Shown here: piece after piece, positions 16,641-25,868 of the stretch
Numbering within the stretch: the stretch's first letter is position 1
Layout: each line of letters opens with the position of its first letter
From: Alcanivorax jadensis T9
GTDB lineage: Bacteria; Pseudomonadota; Gammaproteobacteria; Pseudomonadales; Alcanivoracaceae
DNA length: 64,000 nt
Reading direction: 5' to 3'
Assembly (NCBI RefSeq): GCF_000756655.1
Contig: NZ_ARXU01000012.1
Location: 48,089-112,088, forward strand
Notes under the pieces: model-generated
The model's database searches: none
Seen by the model: only the letters and a program-made list of their open reading frames with translations
What the model was told of the DNA's origin: nothing
Translations under genes and position numbers: made by a program

Positions 16641-18008
16641 TCACCCTTCCAACGCATAACACGGCACGTAATGACTTCCCGGCAGTTTCATGCGGTGTTG
16701 CTCCACAAAGGCCTGCAGCAACTCATCAAGGTGCTGCATTAGCTCGCCCGGGGCGTGAAGGCGGTAGGGGCCGTGTTGTTCGATGGCGTGGATGCCCTGT
16801 TCCTTCACGTTGCCGGCGACGATACCGGAGAAGGCACGGCGCAGGTTGGCGGCCAGTAGGTGGACCGGCTGGTTGGGACTGAGATCCAGGCTGGCCATGG
16901 CCTCGTGGGTGGGCTCGAACGGTTGCTGGAATTCCAGGGGGATTTTCAGCCGCCAGTTGAAGTAGAAGGCGTCGTCGTTATCCCGGCGGAACAGGGTGAG
17001 GCGATCAATGCCTGCACACATGGCCAGGGCCACGGCTTCCGGGTCATCAATGATGATCTGGTAGCGCTCGGCAGCTTTCTCCCCCAGGGTGTAGCGGATA
17101 AAGGCATCCACCTGGCGAAAATACTCCGCGCTGCTGGCTGGTCCGGTCAGCACCATGGGCAGCGGCATATCGGCGTTTTCCGGATGCAGTAGCACGCCGA
17201 GCAGATAAAGAATTTCCTCGGTGGTGCCTACCCCGCCAGGGAAGACAATAATGCCGTGACCCACCCGCAGAAACGCCTCCAGTCGTTTCTCGATATCCGG
17301 CATGATCACCAGTTCGTTGACGATAGGATTGGGGGCCTCGGCGGCGATAATGCCTGGCTCGGAGATTCCCAGGTAGCGTCCGCCTTCAAAGCGTTGTTTG
17401 GCATGGGCCACGTGGGCGCCCTTCATGGGGCCTTTCATGGCGCCGGGACCGCAGCCGGTGCAGATGTCCTTGTGGCGCAGGCCAAGCTGGTAGCCCACGC
17501 TCTTGCTGTAGTCATATTCGACCCGGGAAATACTGTGGCCCCCCCAGCACACCACCATATTGGGCGAGGCCCCGGCTCGAAGCGCCCCAGCATTGCGAAG
17601 GATATGGAACACCGCATTGGTGATGCCCTGGCTGCTGCTCAGGTTGAAGCTGTCGTTATTCTGGATTTCGTTGGCCACATAGACCAGATCGCGCAGCACC
17701 GCTGACAGGTGCTCGCGAATCCCGCGAATCATGCGTCCGTCCACGAAGGCACCAGCAGGGGCATTGTCCACTTTGAGCCGCAGCCCGCGATCTTCCTGGA
17801 TCACCTCAATATCAAAATCCTTGTAGGTCTCCAGCACCTGGCGGCTGTCATCGGTGGGCGTGCCGCAGTTCAGTACCGCCAGGGCGCAACGGCGCAGTAA
17901 CTCATGCAGGCCGCTGCCGGAGGTGTCCCGCAGGCGTTCGACTTCGTGCTGGCTAAGCACTTCCAGGCTGCCTTCCGGGGCAACAATAGTGGATACCGTT
18001 TCGGTCAT
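16641..18008 (-). CDS. ppnN: pyrimidine/purine nucleotide 5'-monophosphate nucleosidase
   Basis: A 455-residue PpnN (formerly YgdH), a LOG-family enzyme that cleaves nucleoside monophosphates to base and ribose 5-phosphate and, in E. coli, responds to (p)ppGpp. The central LOG domain shows the phosphate/ribose motif PGGVGTTEE and GPGAMKGPMKGA; long N- and C-terminal extensions flank it as in the E. coli protein (454 residues). It is a single gene between repeats. The ribosome site before the ATG is weak, but no other start fits better. Confidence 0.92.
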   Translation of the reverse strand: MTETVSTIVAPEGSLEVLSQHEVERLRDTSGSGLHELLRRCALAVLNCGTPTDDSRQVLETYKDFDIEVIQEDRGLRLKVDNAPAGAFVDGRMIRGIREHLSAVLRDLVYVANEIQNNDSFNLSSSQGITNAVFHILRNAGALRAGASPNMVVCWGGHSISRVEYDYSKSVGYQLGLRHKDICTGCGPGAMKGPMKGAHVAHAKQRFEGGRYLGISEPGIIAAEAPNPIVNELVIMPDIEKRLEAFLRVGHGIIVFPGGVGTTEEILYLLGVLLHPENADMPLPMVLTGPASSAEYFRQVDAFIRYTLGEKAAERYQIIIDDPEAVALAMCAGIDRLTLFRRDNDDAFYFNWRLKIPLEFQQPFEPTHEAMASLDLSPNQPVHLLAANLRRAFSGIVAGNVKEQGIHAIEQHGPYRLHAPGELMQHLDELLQAFVEQHRMKLPGSHYVPCYALEG

Positions 18009-18070
18009 AGGGTCGGGTCCGTCGCAAAATAAACGTTATTCAGGGCCTGCCTGGCAACACCTGCGGCTAT

Positions 18071-18133
18071 AAAAGCCGCTGTAGGAGCGCCGCTTGAGGC
18101 GCGAACCTTGCTCTAGCAAGGAAACCGCCCGAC
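18071..18133. repeat. Family A repeat, single arm (copy 4)
   Basis: AGCCGCTGTAGGAGCGCCGC followed by TTGAGGCGCGAACC and a short CTTGCTCTAGCAAG hairpin. No inverted partner follows, so this is a half element. From 18134 to 18417 I see nothing else. Confidence 0.7.
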
Positions 18134-18417
18134 AGCAGGGCAAACCGTCAAAGCAGCTACAATCCCCAAGAGTACCTCAGATGACAATCCCTGTGAGTGA
18201 AGAGTTGCAAGCTCCTGATCCTTAGGGTGACGACAGACTCTTTTACAATTCACCGGGAACGCCAAGCCGGCGCAGGCGTCGGAATCTTTATCAAGTCTGG
18301 CACACTGACTGCATGGTTGATCTGTGTCATCTGGCTGTCTTCAAGGGGCGCCATACTTGGTCGATTGGGAACCGGCAGAAAGCCGGCCCGTTAATGAGGT
18401 TTTATCTGGAGCAAAGC

Positions 18418-18633
18418 ATGTTGCTCAAATATCTGAATCAGCTGGAACAGGCGGTGAAGGCCGCGGCCGAACACCCGGATACGGATTCCATGAACCGCTG
18501 CGCCGATTGTGTGGCCACCCTGGATGCCTATCTGGATGCCCAAATGGAACCGGTACAGCGCCGGGGCCGGGAATTGATGGACGGGCTAATCCCTTCGGAT
18601 TTGCAGAGTCGCGTTTGTCAGCGGGTACATTGA
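18418..18633 (+). CDS. small helical protein of unknown function
   Basis: A 71-residue, mostly helical acidic protein (MLLKYLNQLEQAVKAAAEH...) with a CADC cysteine pair at about residues 22-25. GGAG lies 6 bp before the ATG at 18418; an in-frame ATG at 18394 is possible but has no ribosome site. I do not recognise the family. It stands alone between ppnN (divergent) and dinB (convergent). Coding is plausible from codon bias but not proven. Confidence 0.55.
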   Translation: MLLKYLNQLEQAVKAAAEHPDTDSMNRCADCVATLDAYLDAQMEPVQRRGRELMDGLIPSDLQSRVCQRVH

Positions 18634-18688
18634 ACCCTCCACGCTTCCCGTAGGAACGTCGCTGGCGGCGCGATTGCAAGGCCACGTC

Positions 18689-18775
18689 AAAAGCACTTTC
18701 GCCACAGAGGGCACAGAGCACACAGAGAAAAAATCTCTTTCTTCAGTGCTCTCTGTGTCCTCTGTGGTAAATATC
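18689..18775. repeat. Palindromic intergenic repeat, family B (copy 2)
   Basis: CACAGAGGGCACAGAGCACA pairs with CTCTGTGTCCTCTGTGG; the centre is an AGAAAAAATCTCTTTCTTC variant of the hairpin in the copy at 10731-10817. The tail CGTAGGAACGTCGCTGGCGG (18649-18669) is an inverted relative of the tail beside copy 1. Confidence 0.8.
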
Positions 18776-18855
18776 GTTTCTCAGGTTTTGGGATGCACTT
18801 CGATAACCCTTCGGGCGCCCTGCGGGCGTTGTTCCGCTATGCGCCTGCAATGGTG

Positions 18856-19959
18856 CTAGAGCCGATTACGCTGATGCCGCAGCGCTTTTTCCCTTTCTTC
18901 CGGAAACAGGTCCGGCTGCTGCGGGGCTTTCAGGTCGCGCAGGCGAGCGCCGATACCAATCAGGCGGGCGGGGCCTTGGCGGCGTTCCCATAGTTGGCGC
19001 AGCAGCGCCTCGAAATGGGCCGGGTCCAGATCGTCACCCACTTTGTCGCAGCTCAGGCTGACAAAATCCTGATATTTCACCTTGGCGGTGAGCCCGCTGA
19101 TCAGATAGTGCTGATCAAGCTTGGCGAAGCGGGCCTTGAGCTTTTCCAGCAGGCCGTCGAGCTCTCGCAGCCAGGCATTCAGATCCACCTGGTCCTTGTC
19201 GTAGGTGCGCTCCACGGACACGGACTTGCGCCGCCGGCCGGTTTGCACCGGGCGATTATCTTCGCCACGACTCAGGTGATAGAGCCGCTCGCCGAAACTG
19301 CCGAAGTGCTGTGACAGTTCCAGCCGACTCATGCTCTGCAGATCGCCGCAGGTATGTAGATTCAGCCCGGCCATACGCTCGCCGGTAACCCGGCCCACTC
19401 CGGAAATCTTTTTTACCGGCAAGGCAGCCACAAAGGCGTCTACCTGAGCGGGGGGAATCACAAAGAGCCCATCCGGCTTGCGCCAGTCGCTGGCCACCTT
19501 GGCGAGAAACTTGTTGGGAGCTACGCCGGCGGACACGGTAATCCCCAGTTCCCGACGAATGTCCTGCCTTAACGCCTCGGCAATCCGGGTTGCGCTATTA
19601 TCGAACTGGTCGCTGGCGCTCACGTCCAGAAACGCCTCGTCCAGCGACAAGGGCTCGATCAGGCTGGTGTAACGGCGGAAGATGTCATGGATCTGTGTGG
19701 AGACCTTGCGATACTTGTCGAAGTTGGGGGGTACAATCACCAGTTCCGGGCATAGCCGCAGAGCCTGGGACGAGGCCATGGCAGAATGCACCCCGAAATG
19801 GCGGGCCGGGTAATTGCAGGTGGCGATAACACCGCGCCGGTGAGGGTCGCCCCCTACGGCCACGGGCCGATGACGCAAGGTCGGGTCATCACGCATTTCC
19901 ACGGCGGCATAGAAGCAGTCGCAGTCCACGTGGATAATCTTGCGTGAGGCCTGTGCCAT
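18856..19959 (-). CDS. dinB: DNA polymerase IV
   Basis: A 367-residue Y-family translesion polymerase. Catalytic acidic residues are in HVDCDCFYAAVE (Asp12) and LSLDEAFLDVS; the helix-hairpin-helix is KKISGVGRVTGERM, and the C-terminal little-finger domain is complete. The ATG at 19959 gives the standard start; the open frame reaching 20262 overlaps the divergent hydroxylase gene and is not used. I do not see a LexA box of the CTGT-N8-ACAG type in the 76-bp divergent region, so SOS control is not evident. Confidence 0.95.
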   Translation of the reverse strand: MAQASRKIIHVDCDCFYAAVEMRDDPTLRHRPVAVGGDPHRRGVIATCNYPARHFGVHSAMASSQALRLCPELVIVPPNFDKYRKVSTQIHDIFRRYTSLIEPLSLDEAFLDVSASDQFDNSATRIAEALRQDIRRELGITVSAGVAPNKFLAKVASDWRKPDGLFVIPPAQVDAFVAALPVKKISGVGRVTGERMAGLNLHTCGDLQSMSRLELSQHFGSFGERLYHLSRGEDNRPVQTGRRRKSVSVERTYDKDQVDLNAWLRELDGLLEKLKARFAKLDQHYLISGLTAKVKYQDFVSLSCDKVGDDLDPAHFEALLRQLWERRQGPARLIGIGARLRDLKAPQQPDLFPEEREKALRHQRNRL

Positions 19960-20035
19960 GAATGAACTCTGGGATGTGGCAGGATTGAAAATCGGGTGGC
20001 CTGTGTCGCATGGGCTGCCCTGAGGAGAGTGTAAC

Positions 20036-21682
20036 ATCGGCATTACCGGTAACCGCACACCGCAGGTCCTGATTGTTGGCGCTGGCCCCACCGGCCTGGC
20101 GCTGGGGATCGGCCTGCGTCGACACGGCATTGATTGCTGCATTATCGACCGGCTCGCCGAGCCGTCACCCTGGTCCCGGGCCTTGGGGCTGCATGCCCGT
20201 AGCCTGGAGATTTTTGCCGCTCTGGAAGTGCTGGCACCGATCCGCAAGGCCTCGCGCACCATGCGAGCGGTGTCCGTCTATGGCGACAAGGGCTTCCTGT
20301 TTGAGTTGGATCTGACCAGCCTTGATGCCCCGTACCCCTGGGTACTGAGCTGCCCCCAGTCCGATGTGGAAAAAGCCCTCACTGAGCGCTACCGGAGTCT
20401 TGGTGGCGAGCTGATTCGGGGCACAGAATTGCTCGATTTTACCCAGGATGGCGCAGGGGTCCGTGCCCGGATACGACAGGGGGCCGACGTGGAAACGGTC
20501 ACTTGTGATTTGCTTGTCGGGGCCGATGGTGCCAGTTCCACCGTGCGTCAGCAGCTGGGCATCGGCTTCAATGGCGTCGATTACGACGAACATTTCCTGC
20601 TGGCCGATGTGGACTGGCAGGGGCCCTGGCGCAGTGACAGCTCCCATGGCTTCCTGCAGGAAGACGGGCTGCTGATCGCTCTGCCGTTACCAACGGGGTG
20701 GCGATTGATCATGGCCCGGGATGAGGCCTGGGAAGGTGAGCTGAGCCTGCAGCCCTTTACCGACCGGCTCACGCCTATTCTTGGCGAGACGCCGGACCTG
20801 GGTGAGCCTCGCTGGATCAGCCGCTTTTCCGTGCAACGGCGACTGGCCCATCACTACCGTCGCAACCGGGTGTTCCTGGCCGGCGATGCGGCCCATGTAC
20901 AGAGCCCGCTGGGCGCCCAGGGCATGAACACCGGCCTGGCCGATGCCTTCAACCTTAGCTGGAAACTGGCGTTCTACCTTAAGGGTTATGGCAACGGAGC
21001 CTTGCTCGATAGTTACGAGCAGGAACGCAAACCGGTGGCAGATAAAATGCTGCACGGGGTGGACATGTTATCGCGGGCCTCGTTGGTGAAGCTGCCCATG
21101 CTGCGCCGAACCCGCGATTCCCTGCTGAAAATGGCCGGCGGACGACCCGGGCTGACCCGGCGCCTGCTGCGTACCGCCAGCCAGCTGGACGTGCATTACC
21201 GGCAGTCGCCGCTGGTGGGCTGTGGCCCGGAAGCGGAGCTGGGCTGGCGGCATCGCGGCCCGTTGCCCGGCGACCGCCTGCCTGACGCAGCCTTGGGTTC
21301 CGTGCGTACCGGTCACCTCCATCAGCTCCACGACCTGCTGCGCAAACCGGTTCACCACCTGTTACTGCAATTGGGCGAGAGCCCGGGCCATAAAGAGCGG
21401 CTGGTGCTGTATGCACTCAGTGATCGTCTGGGCCAGGAATACCGTGAGCGCGTTCACCTGACCGTAGTCGTGGCCCGGGATACACCGGTGGGTGAGATCC
21501 CAAGAGAAGGCACCATCCGTATCTGGCGGGACCACCAGGGCGAGTTTGCCGCCGCCTTTGGTGAAGGCCCAAGAATGTGGCTGATGCGCCCGGACGGGCA
21601 CCTGGCCTATCGGGCGCCGGTGAGCAATGCCAACCATCTGCTGGAATATCTGGATACGGTGTTGGGGAGAAAGGGTCAGTAG
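20036..21682 (+). CDS. FAD-dependent aromatic hydroxylase/monooxygenase with non-canonical start
   Basis: A class A flavoprotein monooxygenase of about 548 residues (FAD_binding_3 type). Motifs: GAGPTG at residues 15-20, LVGADGASSTVR, and GDAAHVQSPLGAQGMNTGLAD; the C-terminus has the thioredoxin-like domain ending in LMRPDGHLAYRAP. Such enzymes hydroxylate phenolic or polycyclic substrates with NAD(P)H and O2. The essential FAD motif lies upstream of the first usual start codon in frame (TTG at 20183). Between the in-frame stop at 20021 and 20183 there is no ATG, GTG or TTG; AGGAG at 20023-20027 sits 8 bp before ATC at 20036. An AUC start, or a mutated ATG, is the best reading. Confidence 0.85.
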   Translation: MGITGNRTPQVLIVGAGPTGLALGIGLRRHGIDCCIIDRLAEPSPWSRALGLHARSLEIFAALEVLAPIRKASRTMRAVSVYGDKGFLFELDLTSLDAPYPWVLSCPQSDVEKALTERYRSLGGELIRGTELLDFTQDGAGVRARIRQGADVETVTCDLLVGADGASSTVRQQLGIGFNGVDYDEHFLLADVDWQGPWRSDSSHGFLQEDGLLIALPLPTGWRLIMARDEAWEGELSLQPFTDRLTPILGETPDLGEPRWISRFSVQRRLAHHYRRNRVFLAGDAAHVQSPLGAQGMNTGLADAFNLSWKLAFYLKGYGNGALLDSYEQERKPVADKMLHGVDMLSRASLVKLPMLRRTRDSLLKMAGGRPGLTRRLLRTASQLDVHYRQSPLVGCGPEAELGWRHRGPLPGDRLPDAALGSVRTGHLHQLHDLLRKPVHHLLLQLGESPGHKERLVLYALSDRLGQEYRERVHLTVVVARDTPVGEIPREGTIRIWRDHQGEFAAAFGEGPRMWLMRPDGHLAYRAPVSNANHLLEYLDTVLGRKGQ

Positions 21683-21730
21683 CGCGTAGCGTCACCGTGA
21701 GTCTGGGCGAGCCGTGCCAGTTGAAAAGAA

Positions 21731-21872
21731 ATTGATAATTGAGAATGGATAATTGATAACGGCGCGGATTGGTGTTGCTGTTGTCTTTGAATGCAAGAAG
21801 CCGCACCCATGCGTTTAGGCGCGGCCTCTTGCGTTTCAGGACTTGATGCCCTTTCCAGCGAGTTATCAATTA
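21731..21872. repeat. Palindromic intergenic element, family C (copy 1)
   Basis: The left end, 21731-21766, begins ATTGATAATTGAGAATGG and is identical over 36 bp to the left end of the element at 48188. The centre holds a GCAAGAAGCCGC...GCGGCCTCTTGC hairpin, and the right end is a shortened inverted copy (GAGTTATCAATTA). The right end includes the TAA stop of rlmA (21870-21872). Confidence 0.85.
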
Positions 21873-22676
21873 AATCCGCCGCCACCGCTGAATCACAAAA
21901 TGCGCATTCATGGCTTTGCCGACGAGCTTGCCGATACCGGCTTTGGCCTCGGGTTTGGCGCGCCAGTGGTGTGGGGTCATGGCCAGCAGGTTCTGTAATT
22001 CCTGTTCGTCGTCGGGAATCCATTCCAGGTGGATATCCTGGCTATCGATCTGCGTAAATCGCGCATCCAGAAACTTGCCCGCATCGAAACCCGATTGGCG
22101 AACCTCTTCATAGAGGGCCTCACGCAGGGGTAGCAGATGCTGCTCGCCGGTCCCAACCACAATCAGTTCGCCGCCGGGTTTCAGCACCCGGGCAATATCA
22201 TCGGTGAATAGCCGGGTGAACAGCACAAATATCCGTTGCTGACTGTCATTAAACAACGGTAGCCGGGCGCCACTGGCCACCAACCAGGTCAGTGCCCTGT
22301 CCCGTTTCGCCGCTGCATCCACCGCAAACTTGGAAATATCCACGCCGACCCCGTTATCGCTCCCCAGCCGCTGGGCGAACTGGCAGGTATACCAGCCTTC
22401 GCCGCAACCGATATCCAGCCAGGGCTGATCATCGTCGCCCAGCCCGGCCAGCAAGGCATCCGCCAGCGGCTGATAACGGCCCAGTTCCAGAAATGCCGTA
22501 CGCGCCTGCACCATGGCCTTGTCATCACCGGGCGCGCGCGAGCGGCGGTGCTGGGCCAACAGCAGATTGGTGTAACCACGCTTGGCACGGTCGAAGCGGT
22601 GACCGTTGTCGCAGTGCCAGCTATTGCCGGTGAGTTGCAGGGGATGGTCGCAGCTGGGGCATTTGAGGTTGGGCAT
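21870..22676 (-). CDS. rlmA: 23S rRNA (guanine-N1)-methyltransferase
   Basis: A 268-residue RlmA-type enzyme that methylates N1 of G745 (E. coli numbering) in 23S rRNA. The N-terminal zinc motif is Cys6, Cys9, Cys22, His26 (CPSC...CDNGH), followed by the conserved FDRAKRGYTNLL. The SAM site is LDIGCGEGWYT and GVDISKFAVDAA. The start at 22676 gives the standard MPNLKCPSC; an open extension to 22811 is not conserved. Its stop codon lies inside the right end of a family C repeat, so the last residues may have been altered by that insertion. Confidence 0.93.
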   Translation of the reverse strand: MPNLKCPSCDHPLQLTGNSWHCDNGHRFDRAKRGYTNLLLAQHRRSRAPGDDKAMVQARTAFLELGRYQPLADALLAGLGDDDQPWLDIGCGEGWYTCQFAQRLGSDNGVGVDISKFAVDAAAKRDRALTWLVASGARLPLFNDSQQRIFVLFTRLFTDDIARVLKPGGELIVVGTGEQHLLPLREALYEEVRQSGFDAGKFLDARFTQIDSQDIHLEWIPDDEQELQNLLAMTPHHWRAKPEAKAGIGKLVGKAMNAHFVIQRWRRI

Positions 22677-22893
22677 AGGAAAAGGCTGAGTATTGGCGAA
22701 GAAGGGCAGTGAAGCATAAGCGGCGGTGTGCGGATAGTGTAGGTCGTCGCTGATTTTGTGACTTATTGCGAATGCATTTTTTCGCCAATCAAGGCGCTTT
22801 TCTGCAGGCATAGTGGGCCTAAGTCAAAGAAAAGCAACACAGAGTGTTGGAAAAAGGGGCCGTCATAAGTTGCAATATTAGTGGCGGCCTAGA

Positions 22894-24045
22894 CTAGGGT
22901 TGGTATGTTGCCTGGCGTTCAGCATGCTGCAATTTGGCTTCTGCGGCCAGATTTCTCAATTCTCTGTAATAGGCCCGGTAACTGCTTTCCAGTACGGCTT
23001 TAACTGCCTGGTTGCTGCTTTTCAACTGTGCCATGGCTTGCTGATGCAGTTGCTGTATCTCGGCGTTGAGATTATCGACCATGGCCGGCAATTGCTGGCG
23101 AGTGCGATCAATGAAAGCGATCTGGTTGTCCATGCGAATGGTCTGGTTACGAAGCTGGCCAAGCTGCCGGCGAATCCGTACCTGATCATCATCCAGATTG
23201 TTCGGAATCAATTGTGATTCCAGTGAGCGTTGCTGTGCGGCAATACTGTCCAACTGGTTCTGTAAACTCTGCCGCTGGCGTTGATAGTCCTGCAGCTGGC
23301 TTTGCAGTAATTCAAGTTTTTGCCCCAGGGTTTGCCGCTGCTTTTGCAGGTATAGCAGGCTGCTTACCGCTTCCTGCAGGCGGCTGGATTCGCTTAGCAG
23401 ATCCTCATCCGGGTTGTGAAGGCAGCGCAGCAAGAAGGCCTGGCGGACCTGCTCATCCAGCTTCGAGGGAAAAATAACGGCAAGCGGGTCAATAAACTGG
23501 CTGCTTTTCAGTTGCTGTAATTGCGCCAGGGCAAAGTCCGCCTGCTCCCCCGCTTTATTGTAAAGAGCCAGTGCCAGGCCAGTTTGATCGACAGGCTGGT
23601 CATTGGCGGCGCTGATCAATCCTGAAAGAGTCTGGGTGCGGTAGGGATAATGATGGGCTGTGCGTAAAAACCAGTCCTTGGCCTGCTCGGGTTGCTGTTC
23701 CAGGCGGTAGCTTTCCGCGATCAGCAGGCTGGCCTGTATGGCAGAAGGGCTGTCGGTTTCCACCTGCGTAAGTAATTGCCGACTTTGGGAGTAATCTTTT
23801 GCCGCCAGTTTTTGTGCGCCTTGGCGAAGTAATAGATGGTTACTCAGCACAAAACGGGCAGCGGGCTCCAGCTTATTGGCATCACGCAACGCGGTATTGT
23901 AGTTCGGCGTTTTGCTTGGCGTTTCTTCCGTCAGCGGAGCCATGGCCCTTTCCAGGCTTGCCTGTACTGGCTTTGTCAATAAAAGGAACAAAAGTACCAG
24001 AAAAACAACAGCTTCCTGCTGTATAAGAGATGTGATCCTGTTCAC
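22894..24045 (-). CDS. secreted/membrane-anchored TPR and coiled-coil protein
   Basis: A protein of about 383 residues from the GTG at 24045, which has GGAG 11 bp upstream. An N-terminal hydrophobic segment (VVFLVLLFLLLTKPVQAS) is a signal peptide or anchor; then come TPR-like helices (about residues 65-175) and a long Gln/Leu/Arg-rich coiled coil (about 235-340). No catalytic motif is seen. It is transcribed divergently from cdiB with 143 bp between the starts. A role in assembling or tethering the CDI apparatus is possible but rests only on position; I do not recognise the family. In-frame ATGs at 24066 and 24129 are alternatives. Confidence 0.78.
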   Translation of the reverse strand: MNRITSLIQQEAVVFLVLLFLLLTKPVQASLERAMAPLTEETPSKTPNYNTALRDANKLEPAARFVLSNHLLLRQGAQKLAAKDYSQSRQLLTQVETDSPSAIQASLLIAESYRLEQQPEQAKDWFLRTAHHYPYRTQTLSGLISAANDQPVDQTGLALALYNKAGEQADFALAQLQQLKSSQFIDPLAVIFPSKLDEQVRQAFLLRCLHNPDEDLLSESSRLQEAVSSLLYLQKQRQTLGQKLELLQSQLQDYQRQRQSLQNQLDSIAAQQRSLESQLIPNNLDDDQVRIRRQLGQLRNQTIRMDNQIAFIDRTRQQLPAMVDNLNAEIQQLHQQAMAQLKSSNQAVKAVLESSYRAYYRELRNLAAEAKLQHAERQATYQP

Positions 24046-24188
24046 GTTAGTGTTTTCTCCAGGCGCCATTAACAGACATAAAAGTGTAGAATCCCGCTTT
24101 CTTTTTAACCAGCGCAGCACAGTACACAAATAAGTGGTGGCGATGAAGCCGCACTATTTCGCTGGATGGATGATCGGCAAGGAAAGCC

Positions 24189-25868
24189 ATGTTAGGGGAA
24201 CGTTTCGTTTTACGCTGCGGTGCTATGGTGCTGGGCTTGGTGGCGAGTGCTGCCTGGGCGGCACCGGATGCACAGCAGCGTATGTTCGATCGCCTGCAGG
24301 AGCAGGAACGCGAGCGTCAGCAGCAGCAACTGGAAGAGATGCAGTTACCCGGCGACCAGCCCGGGTTGCGCTTGCCCGTGCCTGACACCTCCACACCTTC
24401 GGTCCGTTGTTTCCAGATCGACACTATTGCTCTGAAAACCCTCAATGATGCGCCTGTCCTTTTTGGCCGCTGGTTCCAAAAACCGGTGCGCGAGGCGGAA
24501 GGTACCTGCCTGGATATGACAGGCATCAAGGCCTTGCAGGCACAGCTCTCCAATCGATTGATCGACAAAGGCTATGTGACCAGCCGGGTGCTGATTCCCG
24601 AGCAGGATGTGTCCTCCGGCAAGCTTCTTCTGCTGGTGGTTGCCGGGCAGGTGGAAGGCTTCGAGGCTGTTGGCATGCCGCTGCGCGTGCTGGAATGGGC
24701 CGTGCCGGCGCAGCCCGGTGATCTGGTCAACCTGCGCGATCTGGAGCACGCGGTGGAAACCCTGGCCCGGCTACCCCACCTGGATGCCAAGATGGATCTG
24801 GCACCGGGAGAAGAGCAGGGCGGCACCGTCGTGCTCGGCCAGGCCGACTGGCCGCGCCGTTATCGTGGCACTCTGGTGGTGGATCAGGAGCATTACGGAG
24901 ATACCAACCACGGTACGGCCCAGGCGGGGCTGGACTGGGGTAGCCCTTTCGGGCTCACAGACCGGCTGTCCCTGTCGCTCAACAGCGATCTGGATACCGA
25001 GTTCACCGACAGTGCCTGGGGGGCGGGGCTGAGCTATGACATCAGCCTGGGGTACTGGAATCTGGCCCTGAGCTACAACCGCCAGGAATATGAAAACGAA
25101 ATTCAGGGCATCTTCCAGACATTCGACTCTACTGGCGCCACGGATACCTCCCGGCTGGAGCTGACGCGCACCCTCTACCGTAGCAATCGCTCCCGGCTAT
25201 CCTTGTCCCTTCTGGGCACCTACACGGATGCAGAAAATTTACTGGAAGACGCGGTTATCCGGGTCAGTTCCTACCACTTGCACACCCTGGGCGGGCGCCT
25301 CAATGCCAAGCACCTGTGGGGGCGTACTCAGCTGGCCGGCACGCTCACCATCGAGGAAGGCCATGGCGCCGGCCCGGCCACCAACCTCCCTGGCGGACAG
25401 TCAATTGCAGACATCACGCACACGCGCTATCAGACATTTCTTACAGCCAACCGTTTCATAAAACCGTTATATGGCACTCTCGCGCTGCGTATTAATGCCC
25501 AGTACGCCGATGAGACCCTGTTTCCGTCCGAGAGATTCTCTCTGGCATCCCGGTCTGTAGTGCGGGGGTATCAGGATATTTCCGTCAGCGGTAACACCGC
25601 GGCGGCAGGCAGCTTGCAGTTTGATTTCTTTCCACCGATCCCCAGCCCGGTATCGGTGACGCCCTTTGCGGCCTATGACATGGGGGTGATCCCCGGTAAC
25701 AGCAATGAGCCCCAATTTACCCGGCTGGATTCCGCCACAGCGGGTGTTCGGCTGGGTTACCGCTCATTGCGCTTCACCACCGAAGTGTCCTGGCCCATGG
25801 AACAACATTCAACGGAACTGACTGACAGCGAGTACACCGTCCATGCCTCACTTTATGCCGAATTCTGA
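24189..25868 (+). CDS. cdiB: two-partner secretion outer-membrane transporter (CdiB/ShlB/FhaC family)
   Basis: A 559-residue Omp85-superfamily transporter that exports CdiA across the outer membrane. Order: signal peptide (about 1-24), a Gln-rich N-terminal helix (PDAQQRMFDRLQEQERERQQQQLEEM), two POTRA domains (about 75-235) and a 16-strand barrel ending in aromatic Phe. The VRGY tetrad of the conserved barrel loop is seen in SVVRGYQ. AAGGAAAGCC precedes the ATG. The gene overlaps cdiA by 26 bp, so the order is cdiB-cdiA-cdiI as in E. coli-type CDI loci. Confidence 0.93.
   Translation: MLGERFVLRCGAMVLGLVASAAWAAPDAQQRMFDRLQEQERERQQQQLEEMQLPGDQPGLRLPVPDTSTPSVRCFQIDTIALKTLNDAPVLFGRWFQKPVREAEGTCLDMTGIKALQAQLSNRLIDKGYVTSRVLIPEQDVSSGKLLLLVVAGQVEGFEAVGMPLRVLEWAVPAQPGDLVNLRDLEHAVETLARLPHLDAKMDLAPGEEQGGTVVLGQADWPRRYRGTLVVDQEHYGDTNHGTAQAGLDWGSPFGLTDRLSLSLNSDLDTEFTDSAWGAGLSYDISLGYWNLALSYNRQEYENEIQGIFQTFDSTGATDTSRLELTRTLYRSNRSRLSLSLLGTYTDAENLLEDAVIRVSSYHLHTLGGRLNAKHLWGRTQLAGTLTIEEGHGAGPATNLPGGQSIADITHTRYQTFLTANRFIKPLYGTLALRINAQYADETLFPSERFSLASRSVVRGYQDISVSGNTAAAGSLQFDFFPPIPSPVSVTPFAAYDMGVIPGNSNEPQFTRLDSATAGVRLGYRSLRFTTEVSWPMEQHSTELTDSEYTVHASLYAEF

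Noticed and set aside
18134..18417. Search for a gene or sRNA in the gap after ppnN
   Set aside because: No frame with a ribosome site and no clear terminator hairpin was found before the small gene at 18418.
19960..20035. LexA box for dinB
   Set aside because: No CTGT-N8-ACAG sequence is present in the divergent region.
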